Shown: one piece after another, positions 1 to 5,415 of the stretch
How positions within the stretch are numbered: position 1 is the stretch's first letter
Layout: each line of letters begins with the position of its first letter
Assembly (NCBI GenBank): GCA_038326995.1
Contig: JBBQKP010000220.1
Location: forward strand, 1 to 5,605
From: JBBQKP01 sp038326995
GTDB lineage: Bacteria > Planctomycetota > Phycisphaerae > Tepidisphaerales > Tepidisphaeraceae
Length of the DNA: 5,605 nt
Direction: 5' to 3'
Notes under the pieces: model-generated
Told to the model about the DNA's origin: nothing
Seen by the model: the letters and a program-made list of their open reading frames with translations, nothing else
Database searches by the model: none
Translations under genes and position numbers: made by a program

Positions 1-1016
1 ACCAGCCCGGCGATCGTGGCGCCCAGCAGATCTGCCGACCGATTCACAAGCACGCGGACCACTTCCCCGATTTCGTCCTGCCGGGTGTTCAAGAGCATCA
101 ACTGCCCGCCCGCGCGGTCCTTGTTCTTCAAATCCACGCCCAGCTCCGCCGCCATCGCCGCTCCGACGATCTGCGCGAATAGCTGGGGCAAATACATGCC
201 GCTGACCGCCTTTTCCAGACGCTGCGTGCCGGGCGTGTCGTGAACATTCTCGCGGTCGAGTTTTTCGTCGATCGCAGTCAGGTGCGGCGGGTTGAAGTTT
301 CCCGTCTCCAGATTGACGGCCATCTTCTTCGTCGACGCGCCGCCACTCAATTTCTTGATCGCAGACCTGCTGAAAAAGCCCGCGGTGTTCGTTCCCGTGC
401 CGGCGATCAGCCCGATGTAATGCGAGCAACCCGGCGCCGCGACAACGCCCGCGAGCAGGGCCGACACCGTATCGTTGAGCACGTTGATGCGCTTCGTCAC
501 GCGGCCTCGCTTCGTCAATGCGTCGCGCAGCAACTGTGCGACGTCCCTGCCGACCGTATCAGGAATATCCACGCCCTTGGACCATCGCATGAGAATCGCC
601 CCGCCGCTTTCGAGAATGGTGCACGGATAGCTGAAGATGAAGCCCACATTAAGTTCACCCTCGGGCTGTGCTTCGGACACGAGCTGTGCGACCCGATCAA
701 AAAGCTGGTCGCGCGTCACGGGCGTCGGGTTTTTGTATTTGTCCAAAAGCGTGCTGTCCTGTCCGCCCGCCCGGGTGATCGAAGCGGTCGTTCCGCGAAT
801 GCTGATGGCCGCGGCGCGGATGTTCGTTCCGCCAAGATCAAGCGCGACGGCGTCGCCCTGAGGCACGCCCGATGGCATGTCCAACAGGGCTGGAATCGCC
901 TTCAGCTCCTGCCCGTCCTGGGCCAGGCCCTCCTGAATCCGCGCGGTCATGGCGTTTCGAACGTCGATGAGCTGGGCTTCAGAAAGAACAAATCCGCTGA
1001 GGTCGTAAGATGGCAT
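1..1016 (-). CDS. Hexokinase (eukaryotic-type hexokinase family), C-terminus cut by window edge
   Basis: Likely cytoplasmic ATP-dependent hexokinase, phosphorylating glucose or related hexoses to the 6-phosphate. My translation of the minus strand gives 338 complete codons from ATG at 1016 to the window edge with no stop. Family motifs appear in order: ALDLGGTNIRAAA (58-70, first phosphate-binding loop), GFIFSYPC (125-132, sugar-binding Ser129), WSKGVD (145-150, Lys147), VLNDTVSALLAG (179-190, with Asp182 as the expected catalytic base), GLIAGTGTN (202-210), NLETGNF (235-241, sugar-contacting Glu237) and SGMYLPQLF (272-280). This is the Hexokinase_1/Hexokinase_2 architecture, not the short bacterial ROK or Glk type. 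Family members usually have about 430-490 residues, so roughly the last 100 or more, with the adenosine-binding loop, lie outside. The start is well fixed: an in-frame TAG lies four codons upstream. No clear Shine-Dalgarno is visible. Substrate range (glucose, mannose, fructose) cannot be told from this. Confidence 0.9.
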   Translation of the reverse strand, partial: MPSYDLSGFVLSEAQLIDVRNAMTARIQEGLAQDGQELKAIPALLDMPSGVPQGDAVALDLGGTNIRAAAISIRGTTASITRAGGQDSTLLDKYKNPTPVTRDQLFDRVAQLVSEAQPEGELNVGFIFSYPCTILESGGAILMRWSKGVDIPDTVGRDVAQLLRDALTKRGRVTKRINVLNDTVSALLAGVVAAPGCSHYIGLIAGTGTNTAGFFSRSAIKKLSGGASTKKMAVNLETGNFNPPHLTAIDEKLDRENVHDTPGTQRLEKAVSGMYLPQLFAQIVGAAMAAELGVDLKNKDRAGGQLMLLNTRQDEIGEVVRVLVNRSADLLGATIAGL

Positions 1017-1173
1017 CGGAGCAGACTAATTCCAAGCCCTGGTTGCGTCTATGGGCAGTTCGTTGCGCGAAGAAATTGCAGTAAACTTATGCCTTAGCGG
1101 GATGCAGCGCATTCGTTCTCAGATCGCGGCGTTCGAGCCGAAATTAAACGAGCCGCACGCGAAGCAAACGGTA

Positions 1174-1199
1174 TCTGCGAATTTCTCTAAAGAATAGCG
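1174..1199. repeat. Short dispersed module (TCTGCGA...TTCTCTAAAG...AGCG), copy A
   Basis: This 26-base block nearly matches 5301-5324: both share TCTGCGA, then TTCTCTAAAG, then AGCG, with a few single-base differences and small indels. In both spacers it sits near the GTCCGGCAGGA element, 20 bases before it here and about 65 bases after it in the right-hand spacer. Co-occurrence of two modules in both spacers argues against chance, though the block is short. No function is evident. Confidence 0.6.
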
Positions 1200-1219
1200 A
1201 ATTTGGATTCGTTTCCAGA

Positions 1220-1280
1220 CCGTCCGGCAGGACATTTTCCTTCTTCATTTGAATAAGAAATGCGATGTCCTGCCGGACGG
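1220..1280. repeat. Inverted repeat, 16-bp perfect arms, 29-nt spacer (hairpin element, copy A)
   Basis: The left arm at 1220-1235 (CCGTCCGGCAGGACAT) is the exact reverse complement of 1265-1280. The spacer at 1236-1264 is A/T-rich and can form a small inner stem (TTCTT at 1241-1245 with AAGAA at 1255-1259). It lies in a gene-free spacer, and blocks of it recur at 5184-5235, which suggests a dispersed element rather than a gene-specific terminator. No T-run follows on either strand. Its function is unknown. Confidence 0.8.
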
Positions 1281-1374
1281 GCCTGAACCTCTTGGTCCAA
1301 GCGGTTAAGAGTCCGCAGCACGTTGCGGTCCGTTGAACCCAACGAGCCGAATTCAGAGTATTTTTCATGGTTTT

Positions 1375-1399
1375 GGTGGCACCGGTCTCCGACCGGTGT
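1375..1399. repeat. 25-bp perfect inverted repeat, left copy, containing an 8-bp hairpin
   Basis: Bases 1375-1399 are the exact reverse complement of 1607-1631. Each copy is itself a near-palindrome: CACCGGTC at 1380-1387 pairs with GACCGGTG at 1391-1398 across a TCC loop. Because the core is palindromic, the two copies are the same element in opposite orientation. The matching GGTGGC flank (1375-1380) shows that the match extends beyond the palindrome. Confidence 0.85.
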
Positions 1400-1427
1400 A
1401 GACCACGGGCCGGAGGCTTGTGGTCTA
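1399..1427. repeat. Second hairpin, 13-bp stem with GGA loop
   Basis: TAGACCAC at 1399-1406 pairs with GTGGTCTA at 1420-1427. The stem continues inward through two G-T pairs and three G-C pairs to a GGA loop at 1412-1414. It directly abuts the hairpin at 1380-1398, so the two form a tandem stem-loop unit. No T-run follows, so it is not a typical Rho-independent terminator. Confidence 0.7.
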
Positions 1428-1525
1428 GAAACACCTGAAACAGGGGCCATCTGACATTTCGCAGACATCCAAAAGATGATTGCAATTCTGAGCCGTCAGG
1501 GAGTGGGTTTAAACCGCCGCCAGCT

Positions 1526-1543
1526 GACCGCTCCCTAACGGTC
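1526..1543. repeat. Short hairpin GACCG...CGGTC in the spacer
   Basis: GACCG at 1526-1530 pairs with CGGTC at 1539-1543 across an 8-base loop. The sequence at 1531-1550 (CTCCCTAACGGTCGCGGCTC) resembles, from memory, short intergenic repeats common in planctomycete genomes; I could not check this. On the minus strand the T-run (complement of 1552-1559) lies before the stem, not after it, so it does not fit a terminator for ilvN. Confidence 0.4.
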
Positions 1544-1545
1544 GC

Positions 1546-1687
1546 GGCTCGTAAAAAAAGGAGGGCTCGCGGATGGTCCGTAGTGCTTTGCGAACTCTAC
1601 AGAACCACACCGGTCGGAGACCGGTGCCACCGGCTCGTAAAATAGGAATCGGTTCACGGATGGTTCGCGGAATACTACGGACCCTAC
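1546..1687. repeat. Pair of imperfect direct repeats, 86 bp apart
   Basis: The segments 1546-1600 and 1632-1687 align along their length. Both begin GGCTCGTAAAA, continue with an AGGA-type segment, then CACGGATGG or CGCGGATGG, and end in CTCTAC or CCCTAC. They flank the right copy of the 25-bp inverted repeat (1607-1631), so the unit reads direct repeat, hairpin, direct repeat. It begins four bases beyond the ilvN stop codon. The arrangement suggests duplication of a roughly 55-base unit around the hairpin. No open reading frame explains it. Confidence 0.6.
1607..1631. repeat. 25-bp perfect inverted repeat, right copy
   Basis: This is the exact reverse complement of 1375-1399. The internal hairpin is CACCGGTC (1608-1615), loop GGA, then GACCGGTG (1619-1626). 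It lies 60 bases downstream of the ilvN stop on the minus strand. It could slow or end transcription, but it has no following T-run, so I do not call it a terminator. Confidence 0.85.
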
Positions 1688-1691
1688 AAAA

Positions 1692-2258
1692 CTAACTCGG
1701 CGGCAGCGCCGGCGCGGCAGCGTTGCTGAGCGATCGCGACCGCTTGCCGCCCGTCTTGTTATCAACTTCTTCGCGCGGCGGCTGCATGCCACGCGCCATC
1801 GCGATCACACCCGTGCGGGCCATTTCCTTCACGCCATACGGCTTGAGAAGTTCGAGCAATGCCTCGAGCTTTCCCTCGGTGCCGCTGATCTCGATCATGA
1901 CCGAGTCGCGAGCGACGTCGACGACTTTGGCGCGGAAGGTGCCGATGAGGTCGGTGATCTCGCCGCGTCGTTCGGGCGGGCACGCGACGGTGATCAGGGC
2001 CAGATCGCGTTCGATGTACGCGCTGCCTGTAAAGTCTCGCACCTTGACGACGGGCACGAGCTTGGCGAGCTGCTTGCGGACTTGTTCGACGACGTTTTCG
2101 TCGCCGTCGACGACGACGGTCATTCGCGAAAGCTCGGGCGATTCGGTCCTGCCGACCACCAGAGAGTCGATATTGAACCCGCGGCCGGCAAACATGCCCG
2201 CCACATTTGCCAGAACACCCGGTTCGTTCATCACCAAAGCTGAAATCACGTGTCGCAT
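1692..2258 (-). CDS. ilvN: Acetolactate synthase regulatory (small) subunit
   Basis: This is the regulatory subunit of acetolactate synthase (acetohydroxyacid synthase). It activates the catalytic subunit and confers valine feedback inhibition on the first common step of valine, leucine and isoleucine synthesis in the cytoplasm. From ATG at 2258 the product has 188 residues. The N-terminal ACT domain (about 1-75) opens with MRHVISALVMNEPGVLANVA and carries Gly14 and Asn29, the positions tied to valine binding in E. coli IlvH, then VGRTESPELSRMTVVV (35-50). The C-terminal domain (about 80-156) has ERDLALI, FRAKVVDV and LLKPYGVKEMARTGVIAMARG. A basic, low-complexity tail of about 30 residues follows. 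The start was chosen because family proteins begin at this MRH(I/V)IS motif. In-frame ATGs at 2309 (205 residues) and 2417 exist but would add sequence without family character; none has a well-placed Shine-Dalgarno. No ilvB or ilvC is adjacent. The symbol ilvH would serve equally well. Confidence 0.93.
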   Translation of the reverse strand: MRHVISALVMNEPGVLANVAGMFAGRGFNIDSLVVGRTESPELSRMTVVVDGDENVVEQVRKQLAKLVPVVKVRDFTGSAYIERDLALITVACPPERRGEITDLIGTFRAKVVDVARDSVMIEISGTEGKLEALLELLKPYGVKEMARTGVIAMARGMQPPREEVDNKTGGKRSRSLSNAAAPALPPS

Positions 2259-2343
2259 GGCAGTTGTTGTATCGCCAAGACCCGCAATTGGCGATAGGGC
2301 GTGTTTCATCGCAGGTGAAGTTGCGAATCCTTCCTGCTGATAA

Positions 2344-2359
2344 GTCAAGCATTGTTGAC
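2344..2359. promoter_or_regulatory. Dyad GTCAA-N6-TTGAC overlapping the -35 element
   Basis: GTCAA (2344-2348) and TTGAC (2355-2359) are exact inverted half-sites with a 6-base spacer. The right half-site lies inside the candidate -35 hexamer of the pyrophosphatase promoter. A repressor bound here could control one or both divergent genes. With 5-bp arms it may be chance, and I cannot name a regulator. Confidence 0.25.
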
Positions 2360-2385
2360 ACTTTCGCACCTCTGTCGGGTATATT
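2355..2385 (+). promoter_or_regulatory. Candidate sigma70-type promoter for the pyrophosphatase gene
   Basis: A perfect TTGACA -35 box lies at 2355-2360 and TATATT (five of six consensus bases) at 2380-2385. The 19-base spacer is slightly longer than the usual 17, and reading GTATAT (2379-2384) as the -10 would give 18. Initiation would fall near 2392, leaving a leader of about 50 bases before the start codon. No transcription evidence is available. Confidence 0.45.
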
Positions 2386-2427
2386 TGAAACTGGCGAAGC
2401 AGGTTTTTTATCCACATCTTATTCTGC

Positions 2428-2431
2428 GGAG
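2428..2431 (+). promoter_or_regulatory. Ribosome binding site of the pyrophosphatase gene
   Basis: GGAG sits nine bases before the ATG at 2441, a workable Shine-Dalgarno position. It supports this start and the N-terminal signal-like segment it includes. It is the only clear ribosome binding site I see in the window. Confidence 0.55.
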
Positions 2432-2440
2432 TAGCGTCGT

Positions 2441-5014
2441 ATGAACATTCTCCATTCCTGTCGGCGGACTGTTTTGTCCGTCGCTTGCATCCTGTCGTTT
2501 CTTTCTTTTTTTCCCTCCACCCTCTACGCGAGCGAAGCCAAGCTGCAGATACCTTCTGAATTTCGGACGGCCCCGCTTTTCTTCGGACAAACCGGGCAAG
2601 ACCTGCTGCTGGTCGGTTCTTCCATATGCGTATTGGGCCTTCTGTTTGGTCTGTTCATCTACACGCGGCTGAAAAACCTGCCCGTGCATAAATCCATGCT
2701 CGACATCTCCGAGCTGATTTACGCCACTTGTAAAACCTACCTCATCACACAGGGAAAATTCCTTCTCCTGCTATGGCTCTTTATCACCACCGCGATCGTT
2801 ATGTATTTCGCGCTGCTTGCGGAATACCCGACGGGGATATTCGTCAACGGCGTTGAGGAAATCGTCAGCGGCTATCCGCCTTACAAGGTCGCGATCATCG
2901 TCGGTTTCTCGCTCGTGGGCATGGCGGGTTCAATTGGCGTCGCGTGGTTCGGCATTCGCGTCAACACCTTCGCCAACAGCCGCACATCTCACGCCGCCCT
3001 GGCGGGGATGGCGTTCCCGTGCTACTCGATTCCGCTTCAGGCGGGCATGTCGATCGGCATGGTGTTGATCAGTATCGAGCTGCTCATCATGCTGGGGATT
3101 TTAGTTTTACTACCGGGCAATCTGGCCGGGCCGTGCTTCATCGGCTTTGCGATCGGCGAGTCGCTCGGCGCGGCCGCGCTGCGGGTCGCGGGCGGAATCT
3201 TCACCAAGATCGCCGACATCGGTTCTGACCTCATGAAAATCGTCTTCAAGATCAAGGAAGACGACGCACGCAACCCGGGCGTCATCGCCGACTGCGTGGG
3301 CGACAACGCCGGCGACAGCGTCGGGCCCAGTGCCGACGGTTTCGAAACCTACGGCGTCACGGGCGTCGCACTCATCGCGTTCATTCTCCTTGCGATTCAG
3401 CCCTCGCACCTCGTCGCCATGGGCGTCGATCAGGCCTCCGCAACATCGCTCGCGCCCATCATCCAGGTCAAGCTCCTCGTCTGGATCTTCGTCATGAGGC
3501 TTCTCATGGTCATCACCAGCGCACTCGCTTACTTCGGCAACGAAGCATGGGCCAAGGGCAGGTTCAGCAACAAGCGTCATTTCAATTTCGAAACCCCACT
3601 CACCTCACTCGTGTGGGTCGCGTCTGTGCTTTCGATCGCCGCGACCTACGTCGCTTCGTACCTGCTGATCGGCGATTTCAAGACCGGTGCGACTTCGACC
3701 AACCCCGACCTCTGGTGGAAGCTCGCGACGATCATCACCTGCGGCACGCTCGCGGGGGCGATCATCCCCGAAGTCACCAAGGCCTTCACCAGCGTGCACT
3801 CCAGGCACGTTCGCGAAGTCGTCCAGGCCAGCCGTGAAGGCGGGGCATCGCTCAATATTCTCTCTGGTCTGTCGGCCGGAAACTTTTCGGCGTTCTGGGT
3901 CGGCGGCGTCACGATCACCGGCCTGATGGCAATCTCTTACGGCTTCAGCCAGCTCGGCGGAACGGGCGCCGGAAGCACCGGGCTCGCCAGCATCATGCCC
4001 GCAGAAGCCATCTTCGCTTTCGGCCTGGTCGCCTTCGGCTTCCTGGGCATGGGCCCAGTCACCATCGCCGTTGATAGCTACGGCCCCGTGACCGACAATG
4101 CCCAATCCGTCTACGAACTCTCTCTCATCGAAGAAGTTCCCAACATCAAACAGGAACTCAAACGCGACTTCAACATCGACGCCGACTTCGAACAGGCCAA
4201 AACCCTGCTCGAAGAAAACGACGGCGCGGGCAACACCTTCAAGGCCACCGCAAAGCCCGTGCTCATCGGCACCGCCGTCGTCGGCTCCACTACGATGGTC
4301 TTCTCCATCATTCTGCTTCTTACCGACGGCCTGACCGACACGCTGGCCATCCAGAAACTCTCCATCCTTCACGCACCATTCCTGCTCGGAATCATCTTCG
4401 GCGCTTCCATCATCTACTGGTTCAGCGGCGCTTCATGCCAGGCCGTCATCACCGGTGCGTATCGCGCAGTCGAGTACATCAAGCAGAACATGAAACTCGA
4501 CGGCGGCAGCCGGGCGTCGATCGAAGACAGCAAGAAGGTCGTTGAGATCTGCACGCAATACGCGCAGGCCGGAATGTTCAACATCTTCCTCACGATGTTC
4601 TTCATCACCCTCGCCACCGCATTCATCGAGCCCTACTTCTTCATCGGCTTCCTCATCGGCGTCTCCATCGTCGGCCTCTTCCAGGCGATCTTCATGGCCA
4701 ACGCGGGCGGAGCCTGGGACAACGCCAAAAAAATCGTCGAGACCGAACTCCGCATGAAAGGTACACCGCTCCACGACGCCACCGTCGTCGGCGACACCGT
4801 GGGCGATCCATTCAAAGACACCTCGTCCGTCGCGCTCAATCCCATCATCAAGTTCAGCACACTCTTTGGCCTCCTGGCCGTCGAGCTCGCGGTGCAGCTC
4901 ACCAAGACCGATCACAACACGCTGCGCGTCGTGCTTTCGGTCGTCTTCTTCTTCACTGCCCTCTTCTTCATCTACCGCTCGTTCTACGGAATGCGGATCA
5001 AGACCGCGACCTGA
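2441..5014 (+). CDS. hppA: Ion-translocating membrane pyrophosphatase (K+-independent type, divergent)
   Basis: This integral membrane enzyme hydrolyses pyrophosphate and pumps protons (possibly Na+) out of the cytoplasm. Its 857 residues exceed the usual 660-770. Residues 1-31 look like a signal peptide (basic start, hydrophobic 11-28, then LYASEA). About 16 membrane helices follow, for example near 57-77, 107-127, 148-170, 343-365, 389-411, 643-664 and 828-845. Catalytic motifs are present: GGIFTKIADIGSDL (251-264), EDDARNP (273-279), GDNAGD (287-292), Asp299 with gate-type Glu302, DSYGPVTDNA (545-554), DNAKK (760-764) and GDTVGDPFKDTS (784-795). Lys601 in GNTFKA occupies the position where Lys marks K+-independent enzymes and Ala K+-dependent ones. 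Departures from the usual consensus are ADCVGDN for ADNVGDN, DSVGPSADGFE for DCAGMAADLFE, and about 15 extra residues near 565-590. It is probably monocistronic: it has its own candidate promoter, and a terminator follows. The family is certain; ion specificity is inferred. Confidence 0.95.
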   Translation: MNILHSCRRTVLSVACILSFLSFFPSTLYASEAKLQIPSEFRTAPLFFGQTGQDLLLVGSSICVLGLLFGLFIYTRLKNLPVHKSMLDISELIYATCKTYLITQGKFLLLLWLFITTAIVMYFALLAEYPTGIFVNGVEEIVSGYPPYKVAIIVGFSLVGMAGSIGVAWFGIRVNTFANSRTSHAALAGMAFPCYSIPLQAGMSIGMVLISIELLIMLGILVLLPGNLAGPCFIGFAIGESLGAAALRVAGGIFTKIADIGSDLMKIVFKIKEDDARNPGVIADCVGDNAGDSVGPSADGFETYGVTGVALIAFILLAIQPSHLVAMGVDQASATSLAPIIQVKLLVWIFVMRLLMVITSALAYFGNEAWAKGRFSNKRHFNFETPLTSLVWVASVLSIAATYVASYLLIGDFKTGATSTNPDLWWKLATIITCGTLAGAIIPEVTKAFTSVHSRHVREVVQASREGGASLNILSGLSAGNFSAFWVGGVTITGLMAISYGFSQLGGTGAGSTGLASIMPAEAIFAFGLVAFGFLGMGPVTIAVDSYGPVTDNAQSVYELSLIEEVPNIKQELKRDFNIDADFEQAKTLLEENDGAGNTFKATAKPVLIGTAVVGSTTMVFSIILLLTDGLTDTLAIQKLSILHAPFLLGIIFGASIIYWFSGASCQAVITGAYRAVEYIKQNMKLDGGSRASIEDSKKVVEICTQYAQAGMFNIFLTMFFITLATAFIEPYFFIGFLIGVSIVGLFQAIFMANAGGAWDNAKKIVETELRMKGTPLHDATVVGDTVGDPFKDTSSVALNPIIKFSTLFGLLAVELAVQLTKTDHNTLRVVLSVVFFFTALFFIYRSFYGMRIKTAT

Positions 5015-5038
5015 TTCGAGCATCTACCTCACACCTTC

Positions 5039-5075
5039 CCGCCTGCCCCGGCTCAGCTCGGGCAGGCGGTATTGT
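5039..5075 (+). terminator. Rho-independent terminator of the pyrophosphatase gene
   Basis: CCGCCTGCCC (5039-5048) pairs perfectly with GGGCAGGCGG (5060-5069) across an 11-base loop, giving a 10-bp G/C-rich stem 25 bases past the stop codon. It is followed by TATTGTTT, a modest T-rich tail. Position and stem strength fit a terminator for the upstream gene; the interrupted T-tract is the weak point. Confidence 0.75.
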
Positions 5076-5183
5076 TTGCACGAACGCCGACGGCATTAAG
5101 AACCGCGCACGAAGTAGGCAGGTTCCGGGTAAGCCGGTTTTGTAAATTGGGTAAAAATTCGCCGTGCACATTTTCCTTCCGGC

Positions 5184-5238
5184 CCGTCCGGCAGGAAATT
5201 CACCTTCTGCACAGCATCCAAAATGCGATGTCCTGACG
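5184..5238. repeat. Decayed copy of the GTCCGGCAGGA hairpin element (copy B)
   Basis: Two blocks match copy A at nearly the same spacing: CCGTCCGGCAGGA (5184-5196, as 1220-1232) and AAATGCGATGTCCTG (5221-5235, as 1258-1272). The starts of the blocks are 37 bases apart here and 38 in copy A, while the sequence between has diverged. The right arm changes after CCTG, so the long stem of copy A is lost. This supports a dispersed, ageing repeat family. Confidence 0.65.
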
Positions 5239-5300
5239 CCCTTTACACGGATCAGTCACACGGCTTCAGACATCCGAGCTCTGGCCAGGCTGGCAAGCCA

Positions 5301-5324
5301 TCTGCGACTTCTCTAAAGTAAGCG
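5301..5324. repeat. Short dispersed module (TCTGCGA...TTCTCTAAAG...AGCG), copy B
   Basis: It matches 1174-1199 apart from small differences. It is followed by GTGTCCTGACGGACGG (5328-5343), which resembles the right arm of the hairpin element, so the two modules again occur together but in a different order. Confidence 0.55.
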
Positions 5325-5361
5325 TGGGTGTCCTGACGGACGGTCCGGGAAGAAGGATTAC

Positions 5362-5415
5362 TTTCCAACAGTTGCGTTTCCAACGGTTGCGTTTCCAACA
5401 GTTGCGTTTCCAACA
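5362..5415. repeat. 15-bp tandem repeat, 3.6 copies
   Basis: The unit TTTCCAACAGTTGCG occurs at 5362-5376, 5377-5391 (one change, A to G) and 5392-5406, followed by nine bases of a fourth unit (5407-5415). The array ends 40 bases before the start of the next gene. The unit is a multiple of three and stays open in the frame of that gene (FQQLR), as well as on the minus strand (LLETQ), which makes long spurious frames. Near-identical units suggest recent slippage. Confidence 0.92.

Larger units (their letters stand above)
1017..1691. other. Gene-free, repeat-rich spacer between ilvN and hexokinase
   Basis: This stretch of about 675 bases separates two minus-strand genes. I find no reading frame with recognisable protein character. 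The longest minus-strand frame (about 1144-1485) runs straight through the hairpin repeats and looks accidental. The contents are: about 130 bases just upstream of the hexokinase start with no convincing promoter; a module at 1174-1280 partly shared with the right-hand spacer; two adjacent hairpins at 1380-1427; a 10-bp palindrome GGTTTAAACC at 1506-1515; a short hairpin at 1526-1543; and a pair of direct repeats at 1546-1600 and 1632-1687 flanking a second copy of the first hairpin. The length and repeat load suggest the hexokinase is transcribed separately from ilvN. Confidence 0.75.
2259..2440. other. Divergent intergenic region between ilvN and the pyrophosphatase gene
   Basis: These 182 bases separate two genes that point away from each other, so both promoters should lie here. 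The plus-strand side holds a good sigma70-like candidate. On the minus strand I see TTGACT (complement of 2343-2348) but no acceptable -10 element at normal distance, so the ilvN promoter is not assigned. No leader peptide or riboswitch fold is evident. Confidence 0.6.

Noticed and set aside
240..1097. Long plus-strand open frame opposite the hexokinase
   Set aside because: It is antisense to a gene with clear family motifs, has an arginine-rich shadow composition and no recognisable domain.
1144..1485. Minus-strand open frame of 113 codons in the left spacer
   Set aside because: It runs through both the 16-bp-armed hairpin and the tandem hairpins, so its sequence is set by repeats. It has no domain and no ribosome binding site I can see. 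Similar frames are likely wherever these repeats occur.
1526..1560. Terminator for ilvN or for a plus-strand transcript
   Set aside because: The homopolymer run is on the wrong side of the stem for the minus strand and is an A-run on the plus strand, so the terminator pattern is not met.
1723..2340. Plus-strand open frame of 205 codons
   Set aside because: It is the antisense shadow of ilvN, rich in Ser, Arg and Thr, without any domain.
2259..2417. N-terminal extension of ilvN to ATG at 2417 or 2309
   Set aside because: Family proteins start at the MRHVIS motif. The added residues lack family character, and the 2417 start would lie over the candidate promoter of the divergent gene. The 2309 start remains possible: an AGGAAGGA stretch precedes it but is about 18 bases away, too far for a normal ribosome binding site.
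3605..4372. Minus-strand open frame of 255 codons inside the pyrophosphatase gene
   Set aside because: It is an acidic, Gly/Asp-rich shadow produced by the codon bias of the strongly supported plus-strand gene.
5362..5415. CRISPR array
   Set aside because: The units are directly adjacent with no spacers and are only 15 bp long. This is a simple tandem repeat, and no cas genes are present.
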